Shown here: positions 36,193 through 44,597 of the stretch, in pieces
Numbering within the stretch: the first letter of the stretch is position 1
Layout of the letters: every line of letters begins with the position of its first letter
Source of the DNA: Gorillibacterium massiliense
Lineage (GTDB): Bacteria; Bacillota; Bacilli; Paenibacillales; NBRC-103111
DNA length: 64,000 nucleotides
Assembly: GCF_000455485.1 (NCBI RefSeq)
Contig: NZ_CBQR020000149.1
Location: 61,190 to 125,189, forward strand
Direction of reading: 5' to 3'
Notes under the pieces: model-generated
Told to the model about the DNA's origin: nothing
Seen by the model: the letters and a program-made list of their open reading frames with translations, nothing else
Database searches by the model: none
Made by a program: the position numbers and the translations under genes

Positions 36193-39009
36193 ATGTTAAA
36201 GAAAATCAACTTGGAAGGCGAATGGATGCTGCAACTGGACGAAGGCAAAAAAGGGTCTTCGCTTCCTTTTACCGACACTATTCTGCTGCCGAACACCACA
36301 TCTCATGCCCGCAAAGGAGCGAAGAACGAGGAAGCGTTGGTCGGATCGTTGACCGACAGCTACAAATTTGAAGGATACGCTTGGTTTGCAAAAGAGGTGG
36401 AGATTCCCGCGGAGTTGGCAGGCAAGACATGTTTTCTCTATTTGGAGAGAACCCGCATGACCACCGTCTGGGTAGACGGCCGGGAGATCGGTTCACGGAA
36501 CAGCCTGAACGCTCCCCATCTCTACGAGTTGACTGGTTACCTTCAAAGCGGTCGGCAGACCATCACCGTACGCGTGGATAATACCGATTACCCGACAAAA
36601 GGCGGCCACTTGACCTCGCCGGACACGCAGACTAACTGGAACGGGATTACGGGGCGCATCGAGCTGCAATTTTTCGGCGAATCGTATTTACGCGACATTC
36701 GGTTGACTCCGAACCTCGCGGACCGGTCTGTTACCATTGCGGCCAATCTAGAGGGAGAGACTGGGGTGACCGCGGTCGTATCGGCGGCTAGCTGGAACGG
36801 CAATACGAAGCATACTGTCGCCGAAAGAGAGCATGTTCTCTCTGACCGGGACGTTTCTTTTACCTACGAATTGGGCCAAGACGCGCTGCTATGGAGTGAC
36901 CTTGAGCCGAACCTTTACAAGCTGAAGGTTTGTTTGAAAAACGCGGCGGGAGAGGTTCTGGATCGGCATGAGCTGATCTTCGGTCTGCGGGAATTCAAAA
37001 CCGCCGGGGATAAGTTCACCATCAATGGAAACCGGACTTTTCTTCGCGGCAAGCATGACGGGCTTATCTTCCCGCTGACCAGCTATGCGCCAACCGACGT
37101 GGAGGAATGGCTGCGTATCCTCGGCATCGCCAAGTCCTACGGCATCAACCATTACCGGTATCACACCTGCTGCCCGCCGGAAGCGGCCTTTACCGCAGCG
37201 GATATGCTGGGTATCTATATGCAGCCAGAGCTGCCGTTCTGGGGTACGATCACCGAAGAAGGCGATGAGAACCATAACCAGGCGGAACAGGATTATTTGG
37301 TGAGCGAGGGCTATGCCATTTTGCAGTCCTTCGGGAATCATCCGTCCTTTGTGATGATGTCGCTGGGTAACGAGCTGTGGGGCAGCCGGCCAAGAATCGA
37401 TGCAATCCTGAAAGCCTATAAGGAATTCGATAGCAGACCTCTCTACACCCAAGGTTCCAATAACCATCAATGGGTTCCAGAGGTGCTTCCCCACGATGAT
37501 TTCTTCAGCGGGGTACGCTTTACCCGCGACCGTTTGTTCCGGGGCTCCTACGCCATGTGCGACGCTCCCCAGGGTCATGTTCAAATGGATCTGCCGGGGA
37601 CGATGATGGACTATGACGCTCAGATCGTTCCTCCCGATTTTTATCAAGGGCGTGGAGAGAACGAGGCAGCCGGAACGGAAGGCGCCACGGTGCAGATTCA
37701 ATACGGCACGGAAGCCAAGACTGTAAAGGCTGATGATGCTGCGGGAGAGTGGATTCCTCAGGTGCCGGTAGTCTCCCATGAGATCGGACAATATGCGATG
37801 TACCCGGATTACGCGGAAATCGAGAAATATACCGGTTCTCTGAAAGCAGAGAATTTCAAAATATTCCGGGAGCGTCTGGAGGAAAAAGGGCTGGGGCACC
37901 TTGCCAACGCATACTTTAAGGCCTCCGGGCACTTGGCGGTGGACTGCTACAAGGAAGAGCTGGAGGCTGCTTTCCGGTCCAGACGTCTGGCGGGCTTCCA
38001 GCTGTTGGACCTGCAGGATTTCAGTGGGCAGGGGACGGCGCTGGTCGGCATCCTAGACGCCTTCATGGATTCAAAAGGGCTGGTCACTTCCGAAGAATGG
38101 CGCACCTTCTGCAGCGACGCTGTTCTATTGGCGCGGTTTGAGCGGTTTAACTATGTATCCGAAGAGCGCTTCGATGCCCATGTCGAGTTGGCTTGGTACA
38201 GAAGCCAGCCTCTTGAGCGAATTGATCTACAGTGGCAATTGGCTGCCGGTTCGGAAACTTTGGCGGCCGGTGTAACCAATGCAGGCTTCCCGGCGGGCGC
38301 GAACTACATCGATATTTGCGACCTCGTCATCGAACTGCCGGCAGTCGATCGTATGACGCAAGCGACACTATCCTTGCAAATTGCCGGGACCGATGTCCGC
38401 AAGGCCTATGATCTCTGGATCTATCCGCAAAAAACCGACACCGGCTTGGACGGCATCCACCGGTTTACGGAGCTTTCCAGTGAGGCGATGGCTCTCTTGG
38501 AGCAAGGGGAGAACGTGCTGCTCATGCCAAACCCCGAGAGCTTGACCAATGCCATCGAAGGAACATACTGCACCGACTTCTGGTGTTACCCGATGTTCCG
38601 CTCCATCTCTGAGAGCATGAACCGTCCGATTCCGGTAGGTACCCTCGGTCTTCTGATCGATAAGGCGCATCCGGCGCTCCAGGATTTCCCCAGTGAGGAG
38701 CATTCCACCTATCCTTGGTGGAATATCGTGTCCCATTCGAAATCGCTCATCTTGGACGGGACGGACCGCGAATGGAGCCCCATCGTCCAAACGATCGATA
38801 ATTTCGAACGGAATCACAAACTCGGCTTCCTGCTGGAGTGCCGCGTCGGAAACGGCAAGCTGCTCATCTGCCCGTTGGATGCGGAAAAAGCCGGAGAGTC
38901 GCCGGAAGGCAGGCAGTTCCTCTCCAGTCTCGTCGGTTACATGAAATCGTCGGAGTTTAATCCCGCATACAAGGCGGACGCATCCGAGCTGCTTCAATTA
39001 ATCCGATAA
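36193..39009 (+). CDS. GH2-family glycoside hydrolase (beta-galactosidase/beta-glucuronidase-like)
   Basis: The 938-residue enzyme has an N-terminal sugar-binding jelly-roll (about 10-165, YAWFAKEVEIPAELAG), an Ig-like domain (about 170-275), a TIM barrel with acid/base Glu394 (LGNELWG) and nucleophile Glu530 (SHEIGQY), and a C-terminal region. The substrate-binding loops are unusually extended between the two catalytic residues (about 135 residues apart). No signal peptide: it acts on imported oligosaccharide. ATG at 36193 follows AGGAG. Exact sugar specificity (galactose, mannose, glucuronate) is not evident. Confidence 0.88.
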   Translation: MLKKINLEGEWMLQLDEGKKGSSLPFTDTILLPNTTSHARKGAKNEEALVGSLTDSYKFEGYAWFAKEVEIPAELAGKTCFLYLERTRMTTVWVDGREIGSRNSLNAPHLYELTGYLQSGRQTITVRVDNTDYPTKGGHLTSPDTQTNWNGITGRIELQFFGESYLRDIRLTPNLADRSVTIAANLEGETGVTAVVSAASWNGNTKHTVAEREHVLSDRDVSFTYELGQDALLWSDLEPNLYKLKVCLKNAAGEVLDRHELIFGLREFKTAGDKFTINGNRTFLRGKHDGLIFPLTSYAPTDVEEWLRILGIAKSYGINHYRYHTCCPPEAAFTAADMLGIYMQPELPFWGTITEEGDENHNQAEQDYLVSEGYAILQSFGNHPSFVMMSLGNELWGSRPRIDAILKAYKEFDSRPLYTQGSNNHQWVPEVLPHDDFFSGVRFTRDRLFRGSYAMCDAPQGHVQMDLPGTMMDYDAQIVPPDFYQGRGENEAAGTEGATVQIQYGTEAKTVKADDAAGEWIPQVPVVSHEIGQYAMYPDYAEIEKYTGSLKAENFKIFRERLEEKGLGHLANAYFKASGHLAVDCYKEELEAAFRSRRLAGFQLLDLQDFSGQGTALVGILDAFMDSKGLVTSEEWRTFCSDAVLLARFERFNYVSEERFDAHVELAWYRSQPLERIDLQWQLAAGSETLAAGVTNAGFPAGANYIDICDLVIELPAVDRMTQATLSLQIAGTDVRKAYDLWIYPQKTDTGLDGIHRFTELSSEAMALLEQGENVLLMPNPESLTNAIEGTYCTDFWCYPMFRSISESMNRPIPVGTLGLLIDKAHPALQDFPSEEHSTYPWWNIVSHSKSLILDGTDREWSPIVQTIDNFERNHKLGFLLECRVGNGKLLICPLDAEKAGESPEGRQFLSSLVGYMKSSEFNPAYKADASELLQLIR

Positions 39010-39100
39010 TCGCCGAACATTAAGTTGCGACGGGTAAGGCTATGACGATATTATCGTTGTAGCCTTTTCTCTTCCCGCACTGTTTTCTAAGGAGCCCGCT

Positions 39101-39271
39101 ATGAAAAAAATCCTCATAATCGGAATCGTAGCCAGCGGTAAAACGACTTTGGCAAAACGTTTATCGAACCAAATGAACTTTGAAACCAAGCTGCAACGAT
39201 ACAGGAAAAAAGTAATCCGGCTTTATGATAATAAGAATGTGGAAGAGCTAGTCAGCAGCTTCTTCATCTAG
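39101..39271 (+). pseudogene. Internally deleted P-loop kinase (FlaR/adenylate-kinase-like)
   Basis: A 56-codon frame with AAGGAG before its ATG encodes a perfect Walker A start (MKKILIIGIVASGKTTLAKR) and then jumps directly into what looks like the C-terminus of the same protein class (RYRKKVIRLYDNKNVEELV). Complete FlaR-like topology-modulation kinases have about 170-180 residues, so some 120 residues, including the substrate lid, seem to be deleted in frame. The remnant cannot be a working kinase. It may be a fixed small protein, but a deletion remnant is more likely. Confidence 0.6.
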
Positions 39272-39293
39272 ACGGAGCAGCTTTTGCGGACAT

Positions 39294-39320
39294 AAAAAAA
39301 CCGCAGCCGAAAGACTGCGA
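39294..39320 (-). terminator. Terminator of tRNA-Pro copy 1
   Basis: CGCAG / CTGCG hairpin followed on the minus strand by seven T. Confidence 0.75.
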
Positions 39321-39336
39321 TTGGTTTGTAAGGTTA

Positions 39337-39413
39337 TGGTCGAGACGACAGGATTTGAACCTGCGACCTCTTGCTCCCGAAGCAAGCGCTCTACCAAGCT
39401 GAGCCACGTCTCG
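39337..39413 (-). tRNA. tRNA-Pro (anticodon CGG), copy 1
   Basis: The 77-nt gene folds into a full cloverleaf: acceptor CGAGACG / CGTCTCG, D-stem GCTC / GAGC, anticodon stem CTTGC / GCAAG with loop TTCGGGA (anticodon CGG), T-arm with TTCAAAT, discriminator A and an encoded CCA. Upstream is a TATACT box in CTGTGCTATACTA. An identical copy lies at 46086-46162. Confidence 0.95.
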
Positions 39414-39482
39414 ATAGTCCATTTAGGACCAGCGAAAAATAGTATAGCACAGACTGGAGCGAAAGCAAAGAAATTTTTCTGG

Positions 39483-40493
39483 TTATTCGCCCAGGGGTTT
39501 ACAGGAGTCGCGGATGATCACTTCAGAGTCCACGACAAACACACGTTTATCATGATGCACGTCATCGTTCATCTGATCGATCATTTTTTCCGTCAAAATC
39601 GCGCCCATGGTATACTTCGGTTGATTGACGGTGCTTAATGTCGGCGTAATGTATTTGCTGATCCGGTTATTGTCGACGCCGATGACGGACAGATCTTCCG
39701 GGATGCGGATATTTCGCTCGGCACAGGCCTTATAGACACCTAGAGCCATTTCATCGTTGGCGCAGTAAACGGCTGTGAAGTGAGCATTTTTGGCAAAAAG
39801 GCGCTTCATCGCCTCATAACCGCCGTCCTCGTTGAAATCCCCGTTTTCCAAGAGCTCAGGACGGAATGGAATTTGCCGGTCTCTGAGTGCTTTCAAATAG
39901 CCTTCAAGGCGCTCATAGCTGTCGGTAGACTCGGCGTAGCCGCTGATGAAGACGATGTCCCGGTGGCCGTTTTCAATTAAGTAGAGCACGACCTGCTGGG
40001 AAAATTTCACGTTGTCCGTAAAGACGCACGGAATCTTCTCATGATTGATATTCCGCCCGATGATGCCGACGGAGTACCCTTTGTCTGCAATCTGGCATAT
40101 TTCCTCATCGGAAATCAGCGGGGCGATAAGCACGACGCCGTCAATCGTACGGTCCATCAGCAGGTTGAGATATTCCCGTTCCTTGTCCCTTTGATTTTCC
40201 GAGTCGCAAATGATCACCTTGTACTTCTGGGCGTAAGCCATGTTTTCCACGCCTTTGATGATCTCGGTAAAATAGGCGCTATTGATGTCCTGGGCGATTA
40301 CGCCGATGGCCATGGAACGCTGGGAACGCAAGTTTTTCGCGGCGGCATTGGGGTGATACCCCAGTTCCTGGATAGCCTCCATGACTTTGGTTCTCGTTTT
40401 GAGCGTGACGTTGTTGGCCTTATTCAGGACGCGGGAGACGGTAGCTGGAGAAACCCCCGCTTTTGAAGCGACATCTACGATTTTAATATCCAC
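39483..40493 (-). CDS. LacI-family transcriptional regulator of the GH30/ABC cassette
   Basis: The 336-residue protein has the LacI DNA-binding domain (IVDVASKAGVSPATVSRVLN) with hinge helix and a sugar-sensing domain (NENGD-like GDFNEDGGYEAM; final STVNQPKYTMGAILTEKM). The start is a GTG (40493). It is divergent from the sugar ABC operon across a 541-bp region carrying five copies of TGAAATCGATTTCA or close variants, which are its likely operators. One lies 66 bp upstream of its own start, so autoregulation is likely. Confidence 0.9.
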   Translation of the reverse strand: MDIKIVDVASKAGVSPATVSRVLNKANNVTLKTRTKVMEAIQELGYHPNAAAKNLRSQRSMAIGVIAQDINSAYFTEIIKGVENMAYAQKYKVIICDSENQRDKEREYLNLLMDRTIDGVVLIAPLISDEEICQIADKGYSVGIIGRNINHEKIPCVFTDNVKFSQQVVLYLIENGHRDIVFISGYAESTDSYERLEGYLKALRDRQIPFRPELLENGDFNEDGGYEAMKRLFAKNAHFTAVYCANDEMALGVYKACAERNIRIPEDLSVIGVDNNRISKYITPTLSTVNQPKYTMGAILTEKMIDQMNDDVHHDKRVFVVDSEVIIRDSCKPLGE

Positions 40494-41034
40494 GTTTTAT
40501 CATCGACCTATCCTGATTTCTTTAACCCGATAACTATAATATATACTATAATACACCGTGAAATCGATTTCAATATATAGTCGGAAAAAATCATTAAATT
40601 TGACCGAAATTGAAAGAATTTCCGCTGCTATTCACTAAAATAAAAAGAAATCGATTTCACATGAAAACGAAGACGAGATAACACCTTCGCGACGGCTTCA
40701 TTTTTTGAAAATCCATCTTGATTTTCTGATTCCGTCTATTTTATAATACATTCAGAAGAATTGAAATCGATTTCAATTTAGTGTGTTGATAATCTTCGAA
40801 AATATCGCCATTATTTCGGTGTATTTCTACAAAAAATTCATTTACCAAAAGAAATCGATTTCACAATTCGAGCTTAATATCTGCAAATTGGTGGTTTTCG
40901 TGACTTTCCTGCTGTAGATTTTGCTGAATGGACTAACAATTTGAAATCGATATCATAATTAGAAGGAGTTGCATGCGCTTACATAAAAAGGACTAGGAAA
41001 GCAGTTTTTATTATCGGTTAGAGGGGAGAAGTCT
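40494..41034. promoter_or_regulatory. Divergent control region with five operator-like palindromes
   Basis: The A/T-rich 541-bp gap holds five sites: 40559-40572 TGAAATCGATTTCA (perfect), 40646-40659 (core GAAATCGATTTC), 40762-40775 (perfect, within AATTGAAATCGATTTCAATT), 40850-40863 (core GAAATCGATTTC) and 40942-40955 TGAAATCGATATCA (one change). Centres are 87, 116, 88 and 92 bp apart. They fit a LacI-type operator for the adjacent regulator; the motif also satisfies the CcpA cre consensus, so CcpA could share them. A/T-rich boxes near 40530-40545 (TATAAT, TATACT) likely serve the regulator gene. Confidence 0.85.
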
Positions 41035-41949
41035 ATGTCCAGTTTTTTTAGAGAGCTGCGAAAGAACAAGGTTTTGTTCCTCATGATTTTGCCTGCGCTG
41101 ATTTTCTTCGTTGTATTCAGTTACTTCCCTATGATTGGCGTTTACTACGCGTTCACGAACTTCAGCTTTGACGGCGGGTTGTTCAAAAGCCCATTTGTCG
41201 GGATAGATAACTTCCGGTTTCTGTTTGAATCCGGTGTTTTGATGAAATTGACGAAGAACACGGTGCTCTATAACCTGGCCTTTATTTTCCTAGGCAATTT
41301 GCTGCAGTTGATCTGCGCCATTTTCTTGAGTGAGATGGTGGGGAAATGGTTCAAGAAAATCGCCCAATCAGTCATGTTCCTGCCTTTCTTCATTTCCATG
41401 GTTCTTGTCGGCGCTTTCGTGTTCAACCTGTTCAGCTTTGAAACCGGCGCGGTGAACGGATTCCTGAGGATGATCGGCGCTCAGCCTTACGACTTCTATA
41501 TGCATACCGCTCCTTGGAAATTTATCATCGTCTTCTTCCACGTTTGGAAGGGGATCGGCTATGGAACGGTCATTTATTTGGCCGCCATTCTAGGGATCAG
41601 CGATGAGTACCACGAAGCGGCGAAAATCGATGGAGCGAATATTTTTCAACGGATTCGGCACATCACGATCCCGTTATTGATTCCAACCTTCGTCTTGCTG
41701 ATCTTGCTGGCCCTTGGCGGGATTTTGAAAGGGCAATTCGATCTGTTCTACCAAATCATCGGCAACAATGGGATGCTGTTCGATTCCACGGATATTATCG
41801 ACACCTACGTTTATCGAGCACTCGCTGTTAACTTTGATATCGGCATGGGGACGGCTGCCGGTTTGTATCAATCCTTCTTCGGCCTCTGCCTTGTTCTTAC
41901 TGTGAACTGGGTGGTTCGCAGATTTCAAAAAGACTACGCGTTGTTCTAG
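41035..41949 (+). CDS. Sugar ABC transporter permease, LplB type
   Basis: The 304-residue permease has six predicted helices (FLMILPALIFFVVFSYFPMI at the start), the EAA loop HEAAKIDGANIFQRIRHITI and a typical C-terminus. The start ATG follows GAGGGGAG. It opens the operon of two permeases, binding lipoprotein and GH30 enzyme that lies right of the five-operator region. Confidence 0.92.
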   Translation: MSSFFRELRKNKVLFLMILPALIFFVVFSYFPMIGVYYAFTNFSFDGGLFKSPFVGIDNFRFLFESGVLMKLTKNTVLYNLAFIFLGNLLQLICAIFLSEMVGKWFKKIAQSVMFLPFFISMVLVGAFVFNLFSFETGAVNGFLRMIGAQPYDFYMHTAPWKFIIVFFHVWKGIGYGTVIYLAAILGISDEYHEAAKIDGANIFQRIRHITIPLLIPTFVLLILLALGGILKGQFDLFYQIIGNNGMLFDSTDIIDTYVYRALAVNFDIGMGTAAGLYQSFFGLCLVLTVNWVVRRFQKDYALF

Positions 41950-41963
41950 GAGGGAGGTTTACC

Positions 41964-42851
41964 GTGAAAATACGTGCAGAGCGTTCCACGATCGCTTTCA
42001 ATATCATCGGGTATGTGTTCATTTCGCTGCTGACTTTGCTTTGCGCCTTGCCGTTCTGGCTTATCATTACCGGCTCGCTGTCGGTGGAAACAGACGTCAT
42101 CCGCGACGGCTTCCGGATATGGCCCAGTCATTTTACATGGGAGGCGTATTCCAAAGTATTCGAACGTCCGCAACAGATTTTTAAAGCGTACGAAGTCAGT
42201 ATCGGCGTCACTGTCATCGGGACTGCCCTCGGATTATTTCTTACTTCCATGGCCGGCTTCGTGCTCTCCCGAAAGGACTTTAAATATCGGGATTCCTTGT
42301 CCTTCTTCATTTATTTTACAACGCTGTTCAGTGGCGGTCTGATTCCTTGGTATATCTTGATCGTCAATAACCTGGGTTGGAAGGACAATTATATGGCTCT
42401 TGTCGTTCCCGGGCTGATGAGCGCTTGGAATATCATCTTGATGAAAAATTTCATGAAATCGATTCCCGATTCCATTGTGGAGTCGGCCAAGATCGACGGC
42501 GCCGGAGATTTCCTCATTTACCTCAAGCTGATTTTGCCGCTGTCCACTCCGGGTCTTGCCACCATCGGGTTGTTCATGGGACTGGGCTACTGGAATGATT
42601 GGTTCTCCGCCAACGTGTTCATCACCACCGAGGCCAAATATCCGCTACAATTCCTTCTTTATAAAATTTTGGCCAGCGCCGCCGTGTTGAAAACGGACGT
42701 CGCGTTGAATTTGGCGGCCGATGTCAAGCCGCCGGCGGAAACGTTGAAAATGGCCGTGGCCATAGTCGTCACAGGCCCGATCATTCTCCTGTATCCCTTT
42801 GTACAGCGATATTTCGTCAAAGGGCTGACTATCGGAGCGGTCAAAGGTTAG
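41964..42851 (+). CDS. Sugar ABC transporter permease, LplC/YtcP type
   Basis: The 295-residue permease starts at GTG 6 nt after AGGGAGG. It has the EAA loop (DSIVESAKIDGAGDFLIYLK) and the family's C-terminus (QRYFVKGLTIGAVKG). It forms a channel with the preceding permease; no ATPase is encoded nearby. Confidence 0.92.
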   Translation: MKIRAERSTIAFNIIGYVFISLLTLLCALPFWLIITGSLSVETDVIRDGFRIWPSHFTWEAYSKVFERPQQIFKAYEVSIGVTVIGTALGLFLTSMAGFVLSRKDFKYRDSLSFFIYFTTLFSGGLIPWYILIVNNLGWKDNYMALVVPGLMSAWNIILMKNFMKSIPDSIVESAKIDGAGDFLIYLKLILPLSTPGLATIGLFMGLGYWNDWFSANVFITTEAKYPLQFLLYKILASAAVLKTDVALNLAADVKPPAETLKMAVAIVVTGPIILLYPFVQRYFVKGLTIGAVKG

Positions 42852-42901
42852 ACCCGGGAAACCGGCTAATATATCCAATTAATCAAGATGGGGGAGTAAA
42901 C

Positions 42902-44497
42902 TTGAGTAAAAAACTAGGCAAGGTATTCTCATTGATCCTCACCTTCGCACTTGTGAGCACGCTGATTGTAGCATGCGGCGGCACCAAGGATGAGAGCAAG
43001 GAAACGAAGGCTCCGGAGGCGTCCAAAGCACCGGCAGCGACAAAGGCAGCGGAAACGGCAGCGCCTTCAACCGGCCCGGACATCAGCAAAAAAGTCGTAC
43101 TGAACTGGTACCTGGTAGGCGACGCTCACACGGATACGCCAAAGGTCATGGAAGAATTCAACAAGATGCTGGAACAAGATTTGAATGCAACCGTTAAGCT
43201 GAACTTCACGACTTGGAACGAGTGGCAAACGAAATACAATCTGCTTCTCGCCTCGGGAGAAAAAGTCGATATGATCTTCGCTTCCTCTTGGGCTGACTTC
43301 TTTAAATATGCCAAGCAAGGCGCGTTCCTCGATCTGAAGGATCTGCTTCCCGTGTACGCTCCGCAAACCTTCAAAGAAGTGCCGGATTATGACTGGAGAG
43401 ACGTTACCATTGACGGAAAAGTCTATGCCATTCCCAGCACTTTTCCGGAATATACACCAAACGGGATCGTTTACCGGGAAGATTGGCGCAAAGAGTTGAA
43501 CCTGCCGGAAATCACCGATTTGGACAGCATCGAAAAATATTTGGACGGCGTGAAGAAGGGCAAAAAAGTAACGCCGATCAACGGCAGCGCTTGGAACGAA
43601 GTCAACACGTTGTTCCATGATTACTATGACTTCAAAAATATCGGCGGCGACAGCAAAGTTATCGTGTCCAAAGGCTATGATACACCGCGCGATGTGGTAG
43701 CGTATCCTTTCACTCCTGAATTCGCGGAGTGGGCAAAACGGATGAAGACTTGGGCCGATAACGGGTATTGGAATTCCAACACCCTTTCCTCCAAGCAGGA
43801 AGCCGGCGATTTTATCAAGACTAATACAGGTGCCGTTTATTGGCGTAACGCTCCGGGAGCGGCGGGCTTTATCTCTGACCTGGAGAAGAATCACAAAGGC
43901 ATCGAGGGCGCGTACTTCCCCTTCAGCCGTTTCCATAACTATGTAACGCCGAACCTGGGCATTAACAACGGTATGGCCATTCCGAAAAGCGCCGCCAATC
44001 CGGAGCGTTCTTTGATGGTACTGGAAAAAATCCGCTCCGACGCGAAGTATTACAACTTGATGACCTATGGCATCGAAGGCCGTAACTATGCGTTCCAGGC
44101 TGACAACAGCATCATCTCGCCGGCTCCGGGTCAAGATCCCGCCAAGGTTACCGCCTATGGCATTGCTAGCTGGGGTTGGAGAACCACCAAAAACGAACAC
44201 CCATCTGCCAACCGCTGGGCTGGAGAAGACGCGATGAAAGAGGAATTCAGCAAGATTTCCCGTCCGGATATTTTCCAACCGATCCTGATGGACTATGAGC
44301 CGGTGAAATCTCAATTGGCCGCCGTCAACCAAGTGTACGAACAGTACGGCCGTCCGCTCATGATGGGTCTCGTACCTAACGTAGATAAAGCGCTGGAGAC
44401 CTATCAAAACAAGCTGAAATCAGCAGGCATCGATGCATTGATGAAATACGTGCAGGAGCAAGTGAACGCTTACTGCGACGCTAAGGGAATTAAATAA
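42902..44497 (+). CDS. Sugar ABC transporter substrate-binding lipoprotein
   Basis: The 531-residue lipoprotein starts at TTG after GATGGGGGAG, with lipobox LIVAC (Cys about 21) and a Lys/Ala/Glu-rich linker before the binding domain (LNWYLVGDAHTDTPKVMEEF). It belongs to the large LplA-like group like the protein at 31.0-32.7 kb. The GH30 partner suggests a beta-linked gluco-oligosaccharide, but this is inference. Confidence 0.9.
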   Translation: MSKKLGKVFSLILTFALVSTLIVACGGTKDESKETKAPEASKAPAATKAAETAAPSTGPDISKKVVLNWYLVGDAHTDTPKVMEEFNKMLEQDLNATVKLNFTTWNEWQTKYNLLLASGEKVDMIFASSWADFFKYAKQGAFLDLKDLLPVYAPQTFKEVPDYDWRDVTIDGKVYAIPSTFPEYTPNGIVYREDWRKELNLPEITDLDSIEKYLDGVKKGKKVTPINGSAWNEVNTLFHDYYDFKNIGGDSKVIVSKGYDTPRDVVAYPFTPEFAEWAKRMKTWADNGYWNSNTLSSKQEAGDFIKTNTGAVYWRNAPGAAGFISDLEKNHKGIEGAYFPFSRFHNYVTPNLGINNGMAIPKSAANPERSLMVLEKIRSDAKYYNLMTYGIEGRNYAFQADNSIISPAPGQDPAKVTAYGIASWGWRTTKNEHPSANRWAGEDAMKEEFSKISRPDIFQPILMDYEPVKSQLAAVNQVYEQYGRPLMMGLVPNVDKALETYQNKLKSAGIDALMKYVQEQVNAYCDAKGIK

Positions 44498-44550
44498 GGA
44501 AGATCATGGCGGGACCGACGACCTGGCCGGAAGAAGGCATTCCTTCGGTT

Positions 44551-44576
44551 CGGGCGGCGCGGCCCGCCTTTATTTT
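44551..44576 (+). terminator. Weak hairpin between binding protein and GH30 genes
   Basis: CGGGC / GCCCG with a 6-nt loop and then CCTTTATTTT. The T tract is imperfect, so it is more likely an attenuation or RNA-stability element that lowers enzyme relative to binding protein than a complete stop. Confidence 0.35.
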
Positions 44577-44597
44577 GCAGCGGAGGTTGATGCGGGA

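Noticed and set aside
40494-41034. Mobile-element ends or recombination sites
   Set aside because: The repeated palindromes fit LacI/CcpA operators between divergent genes; no transposase or integrase is nearby.
43067-44407. 446-codon minus-strand frame opposite the sugar-binding lipoprotein gene
   Set aside because: Shadow; the plus strand has a lipobox and binding-protein sequence.
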